A DNA stretch of 64,000 bases from Myxocyprinus asiaticus (Eukaryota; Chordata; Actinopteri; Cypriniformes; Catostomidae), in NCBI RefSeq assembly GCF_019703515.2, contig NC_059387.1:33946877-34010876 (forward strand). Reading direction: 5' to 3'. Within the stretch, counting starts at the first letter, position 1. Every line of letters starts with the position of its first letter. The notes beneath the pieces are model-generated. The model saw only the letters and a program-made list of their open reading frames with translations, did no database searches and was not told where the DNA came from. Position numbers and translations under genes: made by a program. Below are positions 12,598-27,500 of this stretch, one piece after another.

Positions 12598-15500
12598 GTC
12601 TGTCTGTCTGTCTATCTGTCTATCTATCTATTTGTCTATCTATCTATGCTCACATTAAATTGGTAAGATTTCTTCATTTTTCAAATGTTTCAAACTCACA
12701 TGAACTGAATTCTGAACGACGAAGCTTGTCCCTTTATAGCTGAAGCAGCTTTGCTTTAACAAACTTGTCATATTTCTTGCTGTGTCGAGCTTTAAGGTGA
12801 GATTTAAATGAGTTGTGTTAAAGATGTTATTCCTTTTATCGGCCAGTGTTTGGCTGATACATCGGTGCATCATTAATCGTAAGTGATTAATTAGCAAACC
12901 AATCTGTATCCAAATTATTATTAAAAATCTGTATCCAGAAATTACAAATGCCTGAAAAAGGTTCTGGAAAATTAATAAAAAATTCTACATTAGCTTTCCT
13001 AACAGAAAATTTTTGTTTTCGCATAATGCTGTATCCACATGGATAGATATCAGTATAAACCGTAACAGCCCCGGAAACATTTCTGCACTTGCAATGGGAG
13101 GGGTTTGTTTATAAACTGTAATATGTCTAACTCTCCATTTCCATCCCATCCCACCATTTAGGCGCTGCTGTCTCTGGGGGCCTCTCCGGATTATCGGGAC
13201 CGCTGTGGTCTGACGCCACTGTACCACTCAGTGCTGACAGGGGGTGACACTTCCTGTTGTGAAGCTCTGCTGTATTACGGAGCTCAACTGGGCGTCAGAG
13301 ATGAGAATGGATGGGATGAGTCACATCAGGTGTGTGTGTCACATGTTTAAATTCCTTAACTCAAGGGGAACCTCAAGTGAATCTGAGATTATGGTATTTA
13401 AGTATATTTACGTTTTTGTGAATGTGTAAGAGTATGCAACTGTCTGTTTCTATGTTTATTCATTTGTATTCATTCCTCATTCTCTCTTGTCTTCTTTCAT
13501 TCTTTTTTCAAATTCTTCAAATCTTCTAATGTCCTTCCTTTCTATATCTGACTGTCCGCTCTCTTTACCTCTCTCATGCTCTTTTCCCTCTTGTATCTTT
13601 CATCCTGGTCCTCATTATATGTCTGGGAGAGTTCATTCATAGGCAACTAGACTTTGTTTTTTCTTTGTGGAACACATTTGATCATTTAACACTACTTAAC
13701 GTCAGTAAGTAGTCATTTAACAGATGCTTTTATCCAACCGTCTCTCGGCACTCTTTTTTTAGCAACCTTCTGTTCTGTCCGCCCTGAGCTGTTTCTCCTA
13801 CAGCACCATGAGACTTTTGGCTATTGACTTAAAGTCTGGTCAGTTTTGTAGCTTAAGAACCGCTCATTTATACAGGAAGAGATGTTTAAATGATGTATAA
13901 AGCGACCAGTCTTATTTCGTTTTGTCTGTACATGCCTTTTAAGGGTGGGTTTCTGAAACGGTTGATGCTAGTGTGAGAAACTTGTTCAAAAGTAGGGGTT
14001 GCACCAACTAGTTGGTTAGTTCTGCCACTAGTCGACGCTTTGGGTAAAATTACTAGAGGTAGACCGATATATCGGTTTTACCGATGAATCGTTGCCGATA
14101 GTTGTAATAGAATTATTGGTAAAAATCAATGCGGATATATTTAATTTATTTATTTATTCCTCTGTGACCGGTGCTGGAAGATTTTTCAATTATAACAGCT
14201 TGGTTCTGGAGTATAACAGTGGCCTCTAGAGGTGAAATAAAAACAATCACGCAGGAATTTGCGGTATCTAAATCTTTCTTCGTTGACAATATTCATCTTT
14301 ATTTTTATCCTTACTTTAATGCATATTTTGTCATTTTGATTAGATAATCATGTGTTCTTAGTTATAGCGAGTGCATACATAGAAAAATGAGACTTTGGAA
14401 ATGTTCCCCGTTAGCACATAGATTGTGTCTCCAGCTTTATCTTGTGAATAATAATAAACCTTAATACTCATTAAATATGGTAAACTATGTAAATACATAA
14501 ACCCTTCATCTGATGAATATAAATGCTATTAAAGGCTTAATTTGGTAAATTATGAAATATAGAGCATTGTAATGGAGCCAAGCCTCCGTCATTTCAAAAT
14601 AAGAGTCCCCAATGTGTTTTGGACTTGTTAAAAGTCCTGTGTTATGGACCAAATGGTTTTTATTGGGATTTTGGTTGATTAATTAACTGCATCTGGGATT
14701 TTATTTATTTTGGACCCTTGTAGCCTCTATATCTGTACCCGTCACAGTATGGTAAGACTAAGAATAAAATAATATTAATAATAAAAACAATCAGCCGATT
14801 AATCGGTTATCAACCTTTTCCACTTCCTTAGTTATCAAAATCTGCAGAATCTACTATCGGTCAGTAAATTTTTGAAACATTCACAAACATTTTGAAATGA
14901 CGCTAATAAAGTTAACACGGAGCGCTTTATGAGCAGGGTTCCCACGGATCCTTAAAAAGTCTTAAAATGTCTTAAATTCAGTTTTCCAAAATGTAAGGTC
15001 ATAAAAAGCCTTGAATTTTTTAAATGATACAACAAAAGTCTTAATTTTTATTTAAAGAGGTGTTACATTTGGGGGTGGAAAGACAGGAATCGTGATATGA
15101 CCTAATGGGATTATCAAACTATCAAACTTCAGAAGAATACGATTTAATTAAATAATGCATGTGCTGCATTTCAAAATAAGAGTCCCCGTGTATTTCAATG
15201 TTAAAGTGCCTTTAAAGATAAAGTTGCACGCAATGAATCAACTCATAAAGTGCATCTGGAATTTAATTATACTTGACTCTTGCAGCCTCTGTCTGGCCCT
15301 CCCCATCACAGGAAGAAAAGATTAAGAACATTTAATATAGGCTACCAATTTTAAAAACTATTGGCAGATTAACTGGCTTTCTTTCAATACATTATCGAAT
15401 CAGCACAATCCAATATCGGTCAACCTCTAATTTCTTTCTATTTATATAATGGTACATAAACCAGTTTTAATATGATATATATGTGGGAAAACATGTCTTG

Positions 15501-18500
15501 ATGATTTTAAACTTGCATATAGCCTACCCTGTTTTACTGATTAGCAATGATAATGCCATGTTGAATGCATACCCCTGCCTGTTTAAGTAAGAGTCTGTGA
15601 TACATGATTTATTTTGAGATTGTGTGGGTTTGTTTTGGAGTCAGGATACAGTATTAATTGTATTTGTTCAGGTATTGAAAAAGGTCTTAAAATGTCTTAA
15701 ATTTGATTTGAAAAACTCTGCAGCAATGCTGATGATGGCATTGAGCTGCAGACATTTAAAGTGTTCATATTCGCATACAAGCCAAAAGTCTTGCGACGCC
15801 CTGAAACCATTCAAGAAACTACAGGGATATGACTGTTTTGACAGATTTGATGCCAAGTCAGCCAATCAGATTAGAGCTTGCCAGATCAAGAAAATGCTTG
15901 CCATTTTGTCTGAACAATATGTATGACAGTCAGTGAACAGAGTGTGGGTGGCCTGTAAATGTGCCTAAACTTCTTCAAAAGGAGAACAAAGCCCAGGTGC
16001 ATTTGGATAAACTCCCTTTCACACCCCCTGTCCATTGCCCTCCCCTGCCTTGCTCTCTCTCTGTCTCTCTCTCCATAGATCAGACAGGAAGAGGCTTTTG
16101 GAGTGGTTGAAGTTCACAGGTACCCATCTATCATGTCTCATTTGTCTCTCATTGTCTTCTCTGTTGCTTGAGCACAAGATTTTCTCTCTATACTCTCCTC
16201 TATTTTCCTCTCTTACACTTGAAACCTCTTTGTGTACAAAAATATATAAACACCCCACTTCGCAACTACCTACCTGCCAGCTACCCACACATCTGGCCAC
16301 AATACAACTCCCACAGCACCCCAAGAGCCTAAAGACTATAATGCGCCCCCTGAATTAAATTTGAGAGATTTTACTTTGCGCTTCACACCCAAGAACAGAA
16401 CAATCAGTAAATGTTTAAACTAGTGGTCAACTTACAGTTAAGTGCATAAGTTTTCACCCCCCCCCCCCCCCTGCAGAATCTGCAAGATGTTTGTCATTTA
16501 AAAAAACAAACAAACAAGATGGATCATAAAATTGCATTTTGTTTTTTAATTAGTACTGCCCTGATGAAGCTATGAAGCCGATTCAATCTCTAGAAACCAG
16601 GATGGCTGATGGCTTATGGCCGATATTGGTGTGATTATTTATACAAAAAATAAAAACGATAACAAATTTACACAATTAATCATGTCCCTGGATAGTTATT
16701 AGGAATATTCCTAACATCGGAGCAATTCAAGCTGTAAGTACCACCTGTTTTCAGGTGCACAATAAGCACAACTGCAACACCAGTGACAGCACAAGATAAG
16801 AACACAACTTTTTTGTATTGTCTTATCAATGCTTTACTCGTCTGCTACAATTATGTAATCCATTTTAATTAATTATTATTTTTATATTTTATGTTCAATT
16901 TATAATTATTTAAATATTCATATTTATAATTATTTAATCATTATATATTGAATTATTGTTATTTGAGGGGCTTTCTCAGCAAATATTTATAAATGTGATT
17001 TTAATTGTGATTAAATTAATTAACTGGCATATGTAATTAATTTGATTAAAAAATGATCAAATAAATCGACTGGCAGCCCTAATATGTGCATAATGCAATT
17101 TAATGGCAGCAAATGTGAAGTACACAAAATTGCTATAATTAAATGAACATTTATTCTGCAAAATAATTTACTCAAAATTCACACAAATAATGAAAACAGA
17201 AAAATCTAATTTGTTTGGACAAGCGGCATTTCAACAATGCTGATATTTAGTATAATACAACACTGTTAATTGTCAAGGCTTTCGGTATATTTGGATGCCG
17301 ACAACCTAAAAATAGCAAAATATTGGCTGATTTATCACTAGATCAAACACAGGCGGTCCTGGGGTCGGATTCACTGAAATATTCATAAGAAGAAACAAAA
17401 TAGGGAAGTTTGTGGGATAAATCATAAGTTTCTAAGCAGATATCTTGCTATAAACTGTTTAAGAAAAAAGATTATAACAAACTAAAGTCTTCTGAGGAAT
17501 TCAAAATATTCTTAGCTTTTTTCTTAAAGGGACAGTTCACCAAAAAATGTCACTTCTCTCATCATTACTCACCCTCATGCCATCCCAGATGTGTATGACT
17601 TTCTTTCTTCTGCAGAACACAAATGAAGATTTTAGAAGAATATCTCAGCTCTGTAGGTCCATACAATGCAAGTGAATGGTGACCAGAACTCAGAAGGTCC
17701 AAAAAGCACATAAAGGCAGCATAAAAGTAATCCAAACGACTTTAGTGGTTTAGTGGTTTATTCCATGTCTTCAAAATCGATATGATATGTGTGGGTGAGA
17801 AATTGATCAATATTTTTTTAATCATAAATCTCCACTTTCTCTGTCACTTCCACATTCTTCTTCTTTTGTTTTTTGATGAAGATTTATAGTAAAAACAGAC
17901 TTAAACATTGATCTGTTTCTCACCCACACCTATCATATCACTTCTGACGACATTCATTAAAACACTGGAGTCATATGGGGTAATTTTATGCTGCCTTTAT
18001 GTGCTTTTTAGTGCTTCAAAGTTCTGGTCACCATTCACTTGCATTGTAAGGACCAACAGAGCTGAGATATTCTTCTAAAAATCTTCATTTGTGTTCTGCA
18101 GAAGAAAGAAAGTCATACACATCTGGGATGGCATGAGGGTGAGTAAATGATGAGAGCATTTTAATTTTTGGGTGAACTATCCCTTTACGATGAAAATTAA
18201 GAAGAAATCATAGTTAAGAAGAATTTTATTCTTAAGAATGTTTCGAGAATCTTGGCCCTCTGTTTTTCCATCCAAGTTCCCAAACTTGGACATTAGCAAT
18301 GGATCACAGCATGTTTTTTAAAGTGCTACTTGAAAGTCGTTCCCTTGTGTTTTCTGTTCTTTAAATCCTCATCTTTCCCAATGATATGTACAATCCTCTT
18401 GTTTTTAACCTCCATGTTCACTCATTCGCAGGCGTGCCAGCACGGATTTGCTCAACATTTAGAACATCTTCTTTTCTATGGTGCTGACACCACTTCCCAG

Positions 18501-21500
18501 AATGCATCAGGAAACACTGCCCTTCACATTTGTGCACTTTACAACAAGGTGAGCGAGCAAACATTGGTGCCATCTCCATAATTTTTTCCTTGTATAGTGA
18601 TGTTATTGCCAAATTGTTTGCTTAGGCAAGCATCACTATTTCTATTTCTCACACTTAGGGTTAGGGACATGAACGAACTACTTTATTAAACAAGAGCAAT
18701 TCAAATACATGTAAACAGTAAGCCAATCAAAAGTCGTCTCCCCTGTCCAATCAGGAGAGTTGTGTCCGGGTCCTCCTTTATAGAGGAGCCAATAAGGAGA
18801 TCAAAAACAAACATGGCCAAACCCCTTTCCAGGTAACCATGTCTTATCATATTTTTTTTTTATTTGTTTCGAATAAAGTGACGTGCATAACATAATTTTG
18901 GGCTGTTACATTTTAATATACTATATGGCTTTATATAGTAGCTAGTTTCTATGGCTGTCATCACATTCTCAAATTAAAGATTATCTGCTAAAGTTTATGA
19001 CAGTGTTGTTGTTTTTTCAGGCTGCTGTGATGTCCGGCCATTTTGAACTTGGAGAAATCATAAAAAATCACAATGATGCAGAAATTGGTGAGTATGCGTT
19101 TGTAAAATGGAGTTTAAAATACAAGTTTGGGCATTGCTTGTTCAACTAATCCTGTTAATCTCTACGCAGTGGTGTGTAAACGGCTGTTTTGCTTGCCAAC
19201 ATCCCACCACCAACTGCACATTAGTAAAAGTAGAGTTTTTATTTGGCATACAATGACACTTATTAGTGACAAGGGGCTGTCAAGATTCAAAAAGTACCCA
19301 AGATACCATAAAAGTATCATGAATGTAGTCCATATTACTTGTGTGTGAGATACCGATCAAAAATGTAGTTGTTATTCACTGAAAATCTTTCGCTTTGGCG
19401 AAGGTCTCAAATCGAATTTTTCATCCTGTGTATTCGAATTCCCGCGACACATTCAGTTATGACAAGTGAGAACCAATGACGGATTATCAGTGAATAACGA
19501 CCTGATTTTTAGTCATTTCCTCACATAAAACTATTGTATGACTTCAGAAGACTCTGAATTTAGCGCATGAGTCATTTAGACCACTTTAATGGTGATTTTT
19601 GGTCCTTTTTAGAGCTTGATAGCCGTCACTATAAACTGTCATTGTTTGGAGAAGAGCTGCGTGAAGATTCTTCCAAATTCCTCCTTTATTGTTATGTGGA
19701 AACAATAACATGCAGTAGTATTTCTTGACAAGTAAAATGGCATAAAATATTTTGTGTTGTTTTCAGAAAAATCGAACTATATTAAGTGATGCTTAATGCT
19801 TAAAACAAGAAAAAAATAGTTGCCTAATTTGTTTATTTTTCTTTAGTTTTAAACATAAAGTTTACTAAATTTCCCCAGATTTCTCTGAAAACAAGACTTA
19901 ATATCCCATTTTGCTTGTCAAGTAAATCTATCTTGTTTTAAGAGTATTTAGATATTTTTTTACTGAAAAACAAGACAAAAATACTAATTAAGAAAATGAT
20001 TTTTAACAGTAAAATTTTTCAAAAACTATTCCTTTGACTTATTCATAGAGGGAAAGCAAGCCAATTTTGTTTACCTGTGCCACTCTCAAGGATTATATGA
20101 ACATGTGAACTCATGAAATTGTTGTTGATAGCCAGCATTTGTCAAAAAATAATGATTGGAGAAAAAAAACAAAGATACTGAGAACCATCTCTCCCTAATC
20201 TCAAATCTTTTGTCCTCTAGTTCCATTTTTGGAAACTCCTAAATATGCCCCTCACTGTATGGACAATGTGCCAAATCAAGCCCACACAGCTGGCCTTCAA
20301 CATCAGTACCCGCTGCTCCGCGCCAAGAGTGAGAACATGATGACAACACTCATGGATCCTGTAGCTCTGCCCACCGCTGCTGCCAGCATGCCGCCTGCTC
20401 AAGTAGGGCCTCAAACCCCAGCTGGTCATCAAGGGAACATATCAGCAGAGATAACAGTCACCAAATAAATCAATTGTTTTTTCAATCTTTCTCAGACTCA
20501 GCGCCGGGCGTCTTTCGCTCTGAGGAGTTCCAGCAGTCCACGTGGAGCTCGAACACGTTCTCCATCTCGTGGGAGAGAAGGAGGAGACATGGAGGAGAAA
20601 CAGCAAAAACAACGCGGGAGGCAAGGGTGAGTAAAGATGAATCAATGTATACATGTTCTTTCTCTGGAAAAGTTTTTGGTTGTTGACTTTGGGCGCTCAG
20701 TTTTGGATGTTTGAACATTTCTCGCTTCTAAGAGCCCTTCAAAAACAATCCGTCACGGTTTAAACATCTACTATAATATTATGAAATACTTGATTGATAT
20801 TTTGCATGGAAAATATGATTTCGTCAATATGCACTGTTATTTTTGAATGGCCGTCGATGACGAAACTTGATTTTCGGCATCATATGGTGTAGTTCCAGCA
20901 ACTACCAGCAGGGGCTAACGGGGACATACTAAATAGCCCATTCCTGACCCCCTGATTTGCACGCGCTGTCTGCGTTGTTTTAGCACCTGATTCACTAAAG
21001 GACTTATGCAAATCACCCAAAAATGTTATTCTGAATGCAGTATGTGAGATACAATGTCAATATGCAAGATATGATATTAAAGTCACAATTGTAAGAAATA
21101 AAGATGCAACAGTGAGATATAAAGTCGCAAATGCAACATTTCTTCACGCTTTATATCTCACTTTATTTTTCGCAGTTGTCGCAGTTGCAACTTTATTTCT
21201 CACAAGTGTATGTTTATATTTTGCAATTGCGGGAAAAAAAAAGTTGCGATAGCGAGATTCAAGGAAAGTCCCAAATGGGAGACATAAACTTGCAATTTCA
21301 AGATATAAAGTTGCAATTCCAAGATAAAAACTCAAAACTGTGACTTTATTTCTCGCAATTGTGAGTTTATATTTTGCAATTGTGACTTTATTTCTCACTT
21401 TTGTGACTTTATATCAGAAATGCAAGATATAAACTCAAAATTGCAAATTTGTCTCGTTTAATTTCTCGCTCTATATAAAGTCGTAATTGCGACTCAATTT

Positions 21501-24500
21501 CTCATAATTGTTAGTTTATATTTTGCAGTTGTAGGAAATGAAGTTTCAGTAGTGAGATGTAAACTCACAATTGCAATTTGTTTTCTCGCTTTATTTCTCA
21601 CTTTATAAATCACTTTGTTTCTTGCAGTTGCGACTTTATATCTCATTATTGTGAGTTTATATCTTGCAATTCTGAGATATAAAGTCAGAAAAGTGCGAAA
21701 TAAAGTTGCAAATGCAAAATATAAACTCGAAATTGCGATGTTATTTCACACTTTATATCTCACTTTATTTCTCGCAATTGTGACTTTATTTCTTATAATT
21801 GCAAGTTTATATTTTGCAATTGCGGGAAAAAATGTTGCGATAGCGAGATTCAAGGAAAGTCCCAAACAGGAGATAAAAACGCACAATTTCGAGATATAAA
21901 GTTGCAATTCCAAGATAAAAACTCAAAATTGCGACATTATTTCTCACAATTGTGAGTTTATATTTCGCAATTGTGACTTTATTTCTCACTTTTGCAGCTT
22001 TATTTCTCATTTTACTGACTTTATATCTCAGAATTGCAAGATATAAACTCACAATAACGATAAAGTCACAATTGCAAGAAACAAAGTGATTTATAAAGTG
22101 AGAAATAAAGCGGATATAAAGTTGCAATTTCAATAAAAAAAGTGAGAAATTAAATCGAGAAAAAAAATTGCAACTGTGAGTTTACATCTCTGCAAAATAT
22201 AAACTAACAATTATGAGAAATTGAGTCGCAATTACGACTTTATATAGAGCGTGAAATTAAACGAGACAAATTTGCAATTTTGATTTTATATCTTGCATTA
22301 GCAACTTTATTTCTCACTTTTGTGACTTTATATCTCGAAATTGCAAGATATAAATTCAAAATTGCAAATTTGTCTCGTTTAATTTCACGTTCTATATAAA
22401 GTCGTAATTGCATAATTGTTAATTTATATTTTGCAATTGTAGGAAATAAAGTTTCAATAGTGAGATGTAAACACACAATTGCAACTTTATTTTTCACTTT
22501 ACATCTCACTTTGTTTCTTGCAATTGCGACTTTATTTCTCATTATTGTGAGTTTATATCTTGCAATTCCGAGATATAGAGTCACAAAAGTAAGAAACGAA
22601 GTTGCAAAAGTTAGATATAAAGCCACAGTTGCAAGATATAAACTTTAATTTTTGCTTCATATCTACCTTTATTTCTCGTAATTGTGATTATTTCTTTCAA
22701 CTGCAAGAAATAAAGTTGCAATAGTTAGATATAAATTTGCAAATGCAACTGTATATAGCTTTACTTCTTGCTTTATATCTCACTTTATTTTTCCCAGTTG
22801 TGACTTTGTTTCGCTTAATTGAGAGTTTATGTCTTGCAATTGCGGGAAATAAAGTTGCAATTGCGTGATACAAAGTTGCAATTGCAGGAAATAATCACAT
22901 TTATGAGATTTAGGTCAATGAGAAGGTGATTGACTCTTTTAATGATCCATTTCGAGCGTAATGATTTCTTTCATTCTTTCTACAAGTGCTCTTTCTCTTC
23001 CTCCTTATACTGTCTTTGTTGTGGCGTAAAGTTAAACCCGTGCCAAAAAAATCAATAACCAACCTCTCAACAGACCTAAAGCACTCTTAATGAACTCCTG
23101 CAACCTCAGGGCATAATCCATTATTAAGTGATTTTCCCATGATGCTTCAGGGTTTTAATTATCGTTCTGTTTTCTTTCACTTTACTCTTTTGATTTATAC
23201 ACTGGTAAGCCTTCTTTTGGTGACTAAAAATGTGTACCGTTTATTAAGCTAAATGTCACATATTTCGCCTCAATATTCAAGAAAAAAAAAACGACTTATT
23301 TTTTTTGCATAATTAAGATTATTTTGCATTGTGACATTATTTTGATGACAACTGAGAACATTTTCTCCCAAAAATGATCAGTTCCATAATGCAAAAAAGT
23401 ATCATTCTCATTACTGTAATATTAAAAAAAGATTATTTACATTATAAGGTAACAGTTTTTGTAACTATTTGTTGTACTGCCTGATTTAAAAAAGTATATA
23501 TTTTTATAAAGACTGCTGTATTACAGTAATGAAAGTCTTATGGGAATCACCATTGACAATAAAGGTAATGCATTACATTAATGATAATTTTGTTCAAAAC
23601 AATGCCAAAAAGCTCATTTTTGTAATGCAAAATATTACTTAATTAATTTATTTTATTTTGGTGTAAATTGTGACCTGAACATGTTTTCGTAAGATTCAGC
23701 AGTAGAATAAGAATGGAGCTTATAGCACTTTTTTACTCAGTTATAGACAGTTTTACTCATCATCTCCTTCTCAACAGCACGTAAACATAAACCATGCCGG
23801 TTGTGGCTGACTTTTGCAGCACATCAGTGGGTGGGTCAACTTACAGGAAAACCACATCACTGCCACAATTGTAACGATAATGACATGTCATTATTTACGT
23901 ATATAGACAGATTTGCGTTATTGTAACCCTGCGGGTTGAATATTTGTTTAGCCTCTTACCCGTACCATTGGTGCATTTTTTTAAGTGTGAAACTGTCAGC
24001 TTTGAATTCTGTTGCTTGTCTTATGGTATGTTACAGAAGCTGTGACTCATTATTTTTCACATCGTGATTTGCTCTGTTCGGCTTCTGCTGCCACACTGAG
24101 TTCATTCTTACTCAGTGACTTAGAAATAAACATTTCCCCCTCCAACAGAATTCATTATTATACTAATGTTCAGTTTATGGAGTCAAATTGTACACAACGG
24201 GACCAAGGTCAACCGCTGCTTTCTTTAAACATGAAGAAAAGAGAGTCTAAAGACACTGCAAAACCTGCCAAATGCGTTTCAGCACCAAAGGAAATGAACA
24301 GCTCCGCCTTTCCCTTTCCCTCTCCTCTTTTTTTTTCCCTTCCCCTTGTCCCCATCCCCAGCCCTAGAGAGTTGGGGAAAAGCCTGCCAGCAGGCGGAGC
24401 CAGAAGGGCAGTGCCCCCCACCCCACTTCTCCTCGTCACACTCCTCCCTCCTTTGCCTCAGGCTGGGGAATCCCCCGGTCTCCCTGGAAAGGTGGGGGAT

Positions 24501-27500
24501 GTACATCATACCGGGGGTTCCCCGGCCTGAGGCAAAGGAGGGAGGAGTGTGACGAGGAGGAGGGCCGGGCCGGGCCGTTACTACGCACGTCCGGCCCCCA
24601 ATCAGGCTAATCAACCGAGGAGAGTGATAAGTGCAGCTGAATGCGGCAGTTCGAGAGAGAGAGAGCCACACACAGCTGCAGTGTGTGCGTTTATGTTTTG
24701 TGTCTTTTTGTTTTCATTAAACATTATTTTGATGGTTCAGCCGGTTCACGCCTGCTTTCCCAACCGTGACCTTGTTACACATCGTTAGCCAACTATGGTC
24801 GCAAGTTCCATCGTTACCAACATAGTTCAATGATTTGGTGTTTCCCGAACATTTTACCTGTGGTTAGAAGCAGAGTTCCTTGTTAGTTAGCTGTGTGGAC
24901 ATAATTCAACATCGCTGAGGCTTCTAAATCTTTAATTCTATATATATATATTTATTGCATTCTGTCAACACTTTACCACACTTTACCACATTTAAGAAAA
25001 ATTGTTTCCATTTTTTTGCAGAAAGCGGCGTTTTGTCACAAACGCGAATGGCTGTTAAAGACAAGAGAAAGCTCTTTATCATACACAGTTTCTGTCAGAG
25101 AACATGGATTTTATGTGTTTATGTTAACGCATAAGTGCCGTTTATATGTTTATAAAGAGCACGTATGTGCTCAAGTGCATCTGATGTAGAGGGAAACCCA
25201 TCTATTGCAGTGCAATGCACCTGCCGCATTACGCAGTGCATGCCGCTTTCGTGTCATCAGCAGCTTAAATCGCATTAAATACTGTATTATCATTTAATAT
25301 TTGCGGAAGTTTTTACTCCACCTCCTGAGTAACATCAGCTCAACCACCATAGTTACTACAGTTTCGGGGTCGTGACTAGCTTGTTAATTTCTCCAACGAT
25401 GCATCGTACTATGGCGGTTAAGCAGTGAGTTATGTCGTTGTACGGGAAATGCATCCCTGAGCAAATCTAAATGAACCTGTTGTAATGAGAAATTAGTTTC
25501 AATGTGAATGTTCAAATGTGAACTAAATCGACATTTACTTGCTTTGCTCTATTTAGAAGTTCAAATGAGTTTCAGTGTAAACTTATATTGATTATAATAA
25601 CTACATTTTAAATATTAATTGCATAAACTTACTATTTGATATGTAGCTGTGTATTAAGTTGGATAATATACAGTCAGCCAGTCAATATCTTGCTTTTGTT
25701 TCAGGGTCCTAGTAACCCTGTCTGGGTTTATTTTTCTTTAATGACCATCTGCTGTACATTATCCCTTACAAATATTCATTTTGTGTGGGGCTTCAGTCCA
25801 GAGGTGCTCAGGAATGGATGTGTTCCAAATAATGCGTAGTTAATACAATCACATTCCTGGACACCAAATCCTTGGAGACAACTTCTGAAAGATAAAGCCA
25901 ATCCAAGATTTTGCACAAAGTGACCCACCTACGGCATCGTTTTATTACTTTTATATTTATTTATTTTTGGATTTTTCTCCCCCTTTTCTTCCCAGTTTGG
26001 AATGCCCAATTCCCAATGCGCTCTAAGACCTCGTGGTGGCGTAGTGACTCGCCTCAATCCGGGTGGCGGAAGACGAATCTCAGTTGGCTCCGCGTCTGAG
26101 ACTGTCAATCTGTGCAACTTATCACCTGGCTTGTTGAGCGCATTACCGCGCATTACCACCGAGAGCGAGAACCACATTATAGTGACCACGAGGAGGTTAA
26201 CCCAAAGTGACTCTACCCACCCTAGCAACCGGGCCAATTTGGTTGCTTAGGAAGCCTGACTGGAGTCACTCAGAACGCCCTGAATTGAACTCTCGACTCC
26301 AGGGTTGGTAGTCAGCGTCTTTACTTGCTGAGCTACCCAGGCACCATTGTTTTATTACTTGATGAAATTTGGCATCGAATTTTGAATAGACTGAGGCCAC
26401 ATCCCACATGTGGATTGATTTAGTAAGTTTACGCATCTCATCCACAATAGAATGCCGTTTTCATCCAAATAAGATAAGATCATCCAAACGATGACGACTG
26501 AAAACTGAGTTTTAAAACGAAAACAGATTAGTGTGAATATTATTTTGTGCCATATTTGTCTGATTTGTGTGCACTACAGAGGGGATGGCGGCCAGAGGAA
26601 GAGGCTGTACAGTGCTGTTCCGGGTCGTGTGTTTGTGGCAACACATTCACACTCAGCTCACAGTGAGCGTGAGATCAGCCTCAGCAAAGGGGACAAGGTT
26701 AAAGGTGAGAGATCACAACTTTCTTATATTATACTTATATATTTATATTATTTGTGATTTTTGTTTTTAGCGTTGATGCATCAGTTAGCATGCTAACAGC
26801 TTGCTGTGTTGCAATTTGCACGGTAACAACATCTCGGAAAAGTTGCGTCTTTGAATTTATCACTTTTAAAGTACTCATTTAGACGGATGACTTTGGCTGT
26901 TGCATTGCATCTCGTGTTTGTTTGTTTGTTTGTTTTTTTTTATACATCTGTTGCGCTTTATTAGTCAATTAGTTGTTCTGGCAACCCACCGATTAGTCGA
27001 TTTTGAAGATAGGTAGTTTCCAGCCTGATCTCATGAAATTTACGTGACCATGACAGCATTTTTATAATTAAAAATGTACGTGCTGTATAACACATTTGGC
27101 TGCATGTTTCCAGTTAAATGTCCAGTGGGGGCCGCCAAAAGCAATTTAAATTATGAGCTTTTAAGCTGAATTTTAGGTGGATGTTTTAAAGATTTAAACA
27201 TACCTCACTAACCTAAAACTTTAGCCTAAACCTAACCAAGAGTGTTTTAAAATAAAATGAGACAATATAAAAGTACATCCTTACCCAGCCAATGCCTAAA
27301 ATTGACTGATAGTGTTTTAAAAAGCAGAAGCGAAATGAAAAGCACATTTTCTGCAGCAACCACGTCATTTCACGATGCTTCTATGACACCTTGTATCACG
27401 TGTCAGCTTGCGTTCTTGACAGGTCATGAACCACGGCCCTCCGAGTCCAAACTCCAACGCTCTATGAGGCAAGCTACCGCACAACCTTATCACACTGGAA

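Larger units (their letters stand above)
13330..18431. other. shank1 intron 6
   Basis: A long intron of about 5.1 kb. It holds the TAGAGGT element, a GGGCTGT-family relic (right end GGCAGCCCTAA near 17085) and the foldback element at 17525-18187. Open frames in it (for example at 15624 and 16035) show no domain or splice support. Confidence 0.6.
20627..26579. other. shank1 intron 11
   Basis: A 5.95-kb intron inside the protein between linker and SH3. It holds the palindromic satellite, the GC-rich hairpin at 24426-24562 and a minus-strand SINE. The frames at 24012-24530 and 25636-25839 lack recognisable domains. Confidence 0.6.

Noticed and set aside
15624..15926. 100-codon plus-strand frame
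   Set aside because: Overlaps repeat-like CTTAAAATGTCTTAAAT sequence in intron 6 and shows no recognisable domain or splice fit.
21131..22648. Multiple 70-128-codon frames on both strands
   Set aside because: Products of the palindromic satellite; repeated YLAIARYK-type peptides mirror the DNA repeat and have no splice or homology support.
24012..24530. 172-codon plus-strand frame
   Set aside because: Spans the GC-rich hairpin block; low-complexity Pro/Leu content, no conserved domain, inside a shank1 intron.
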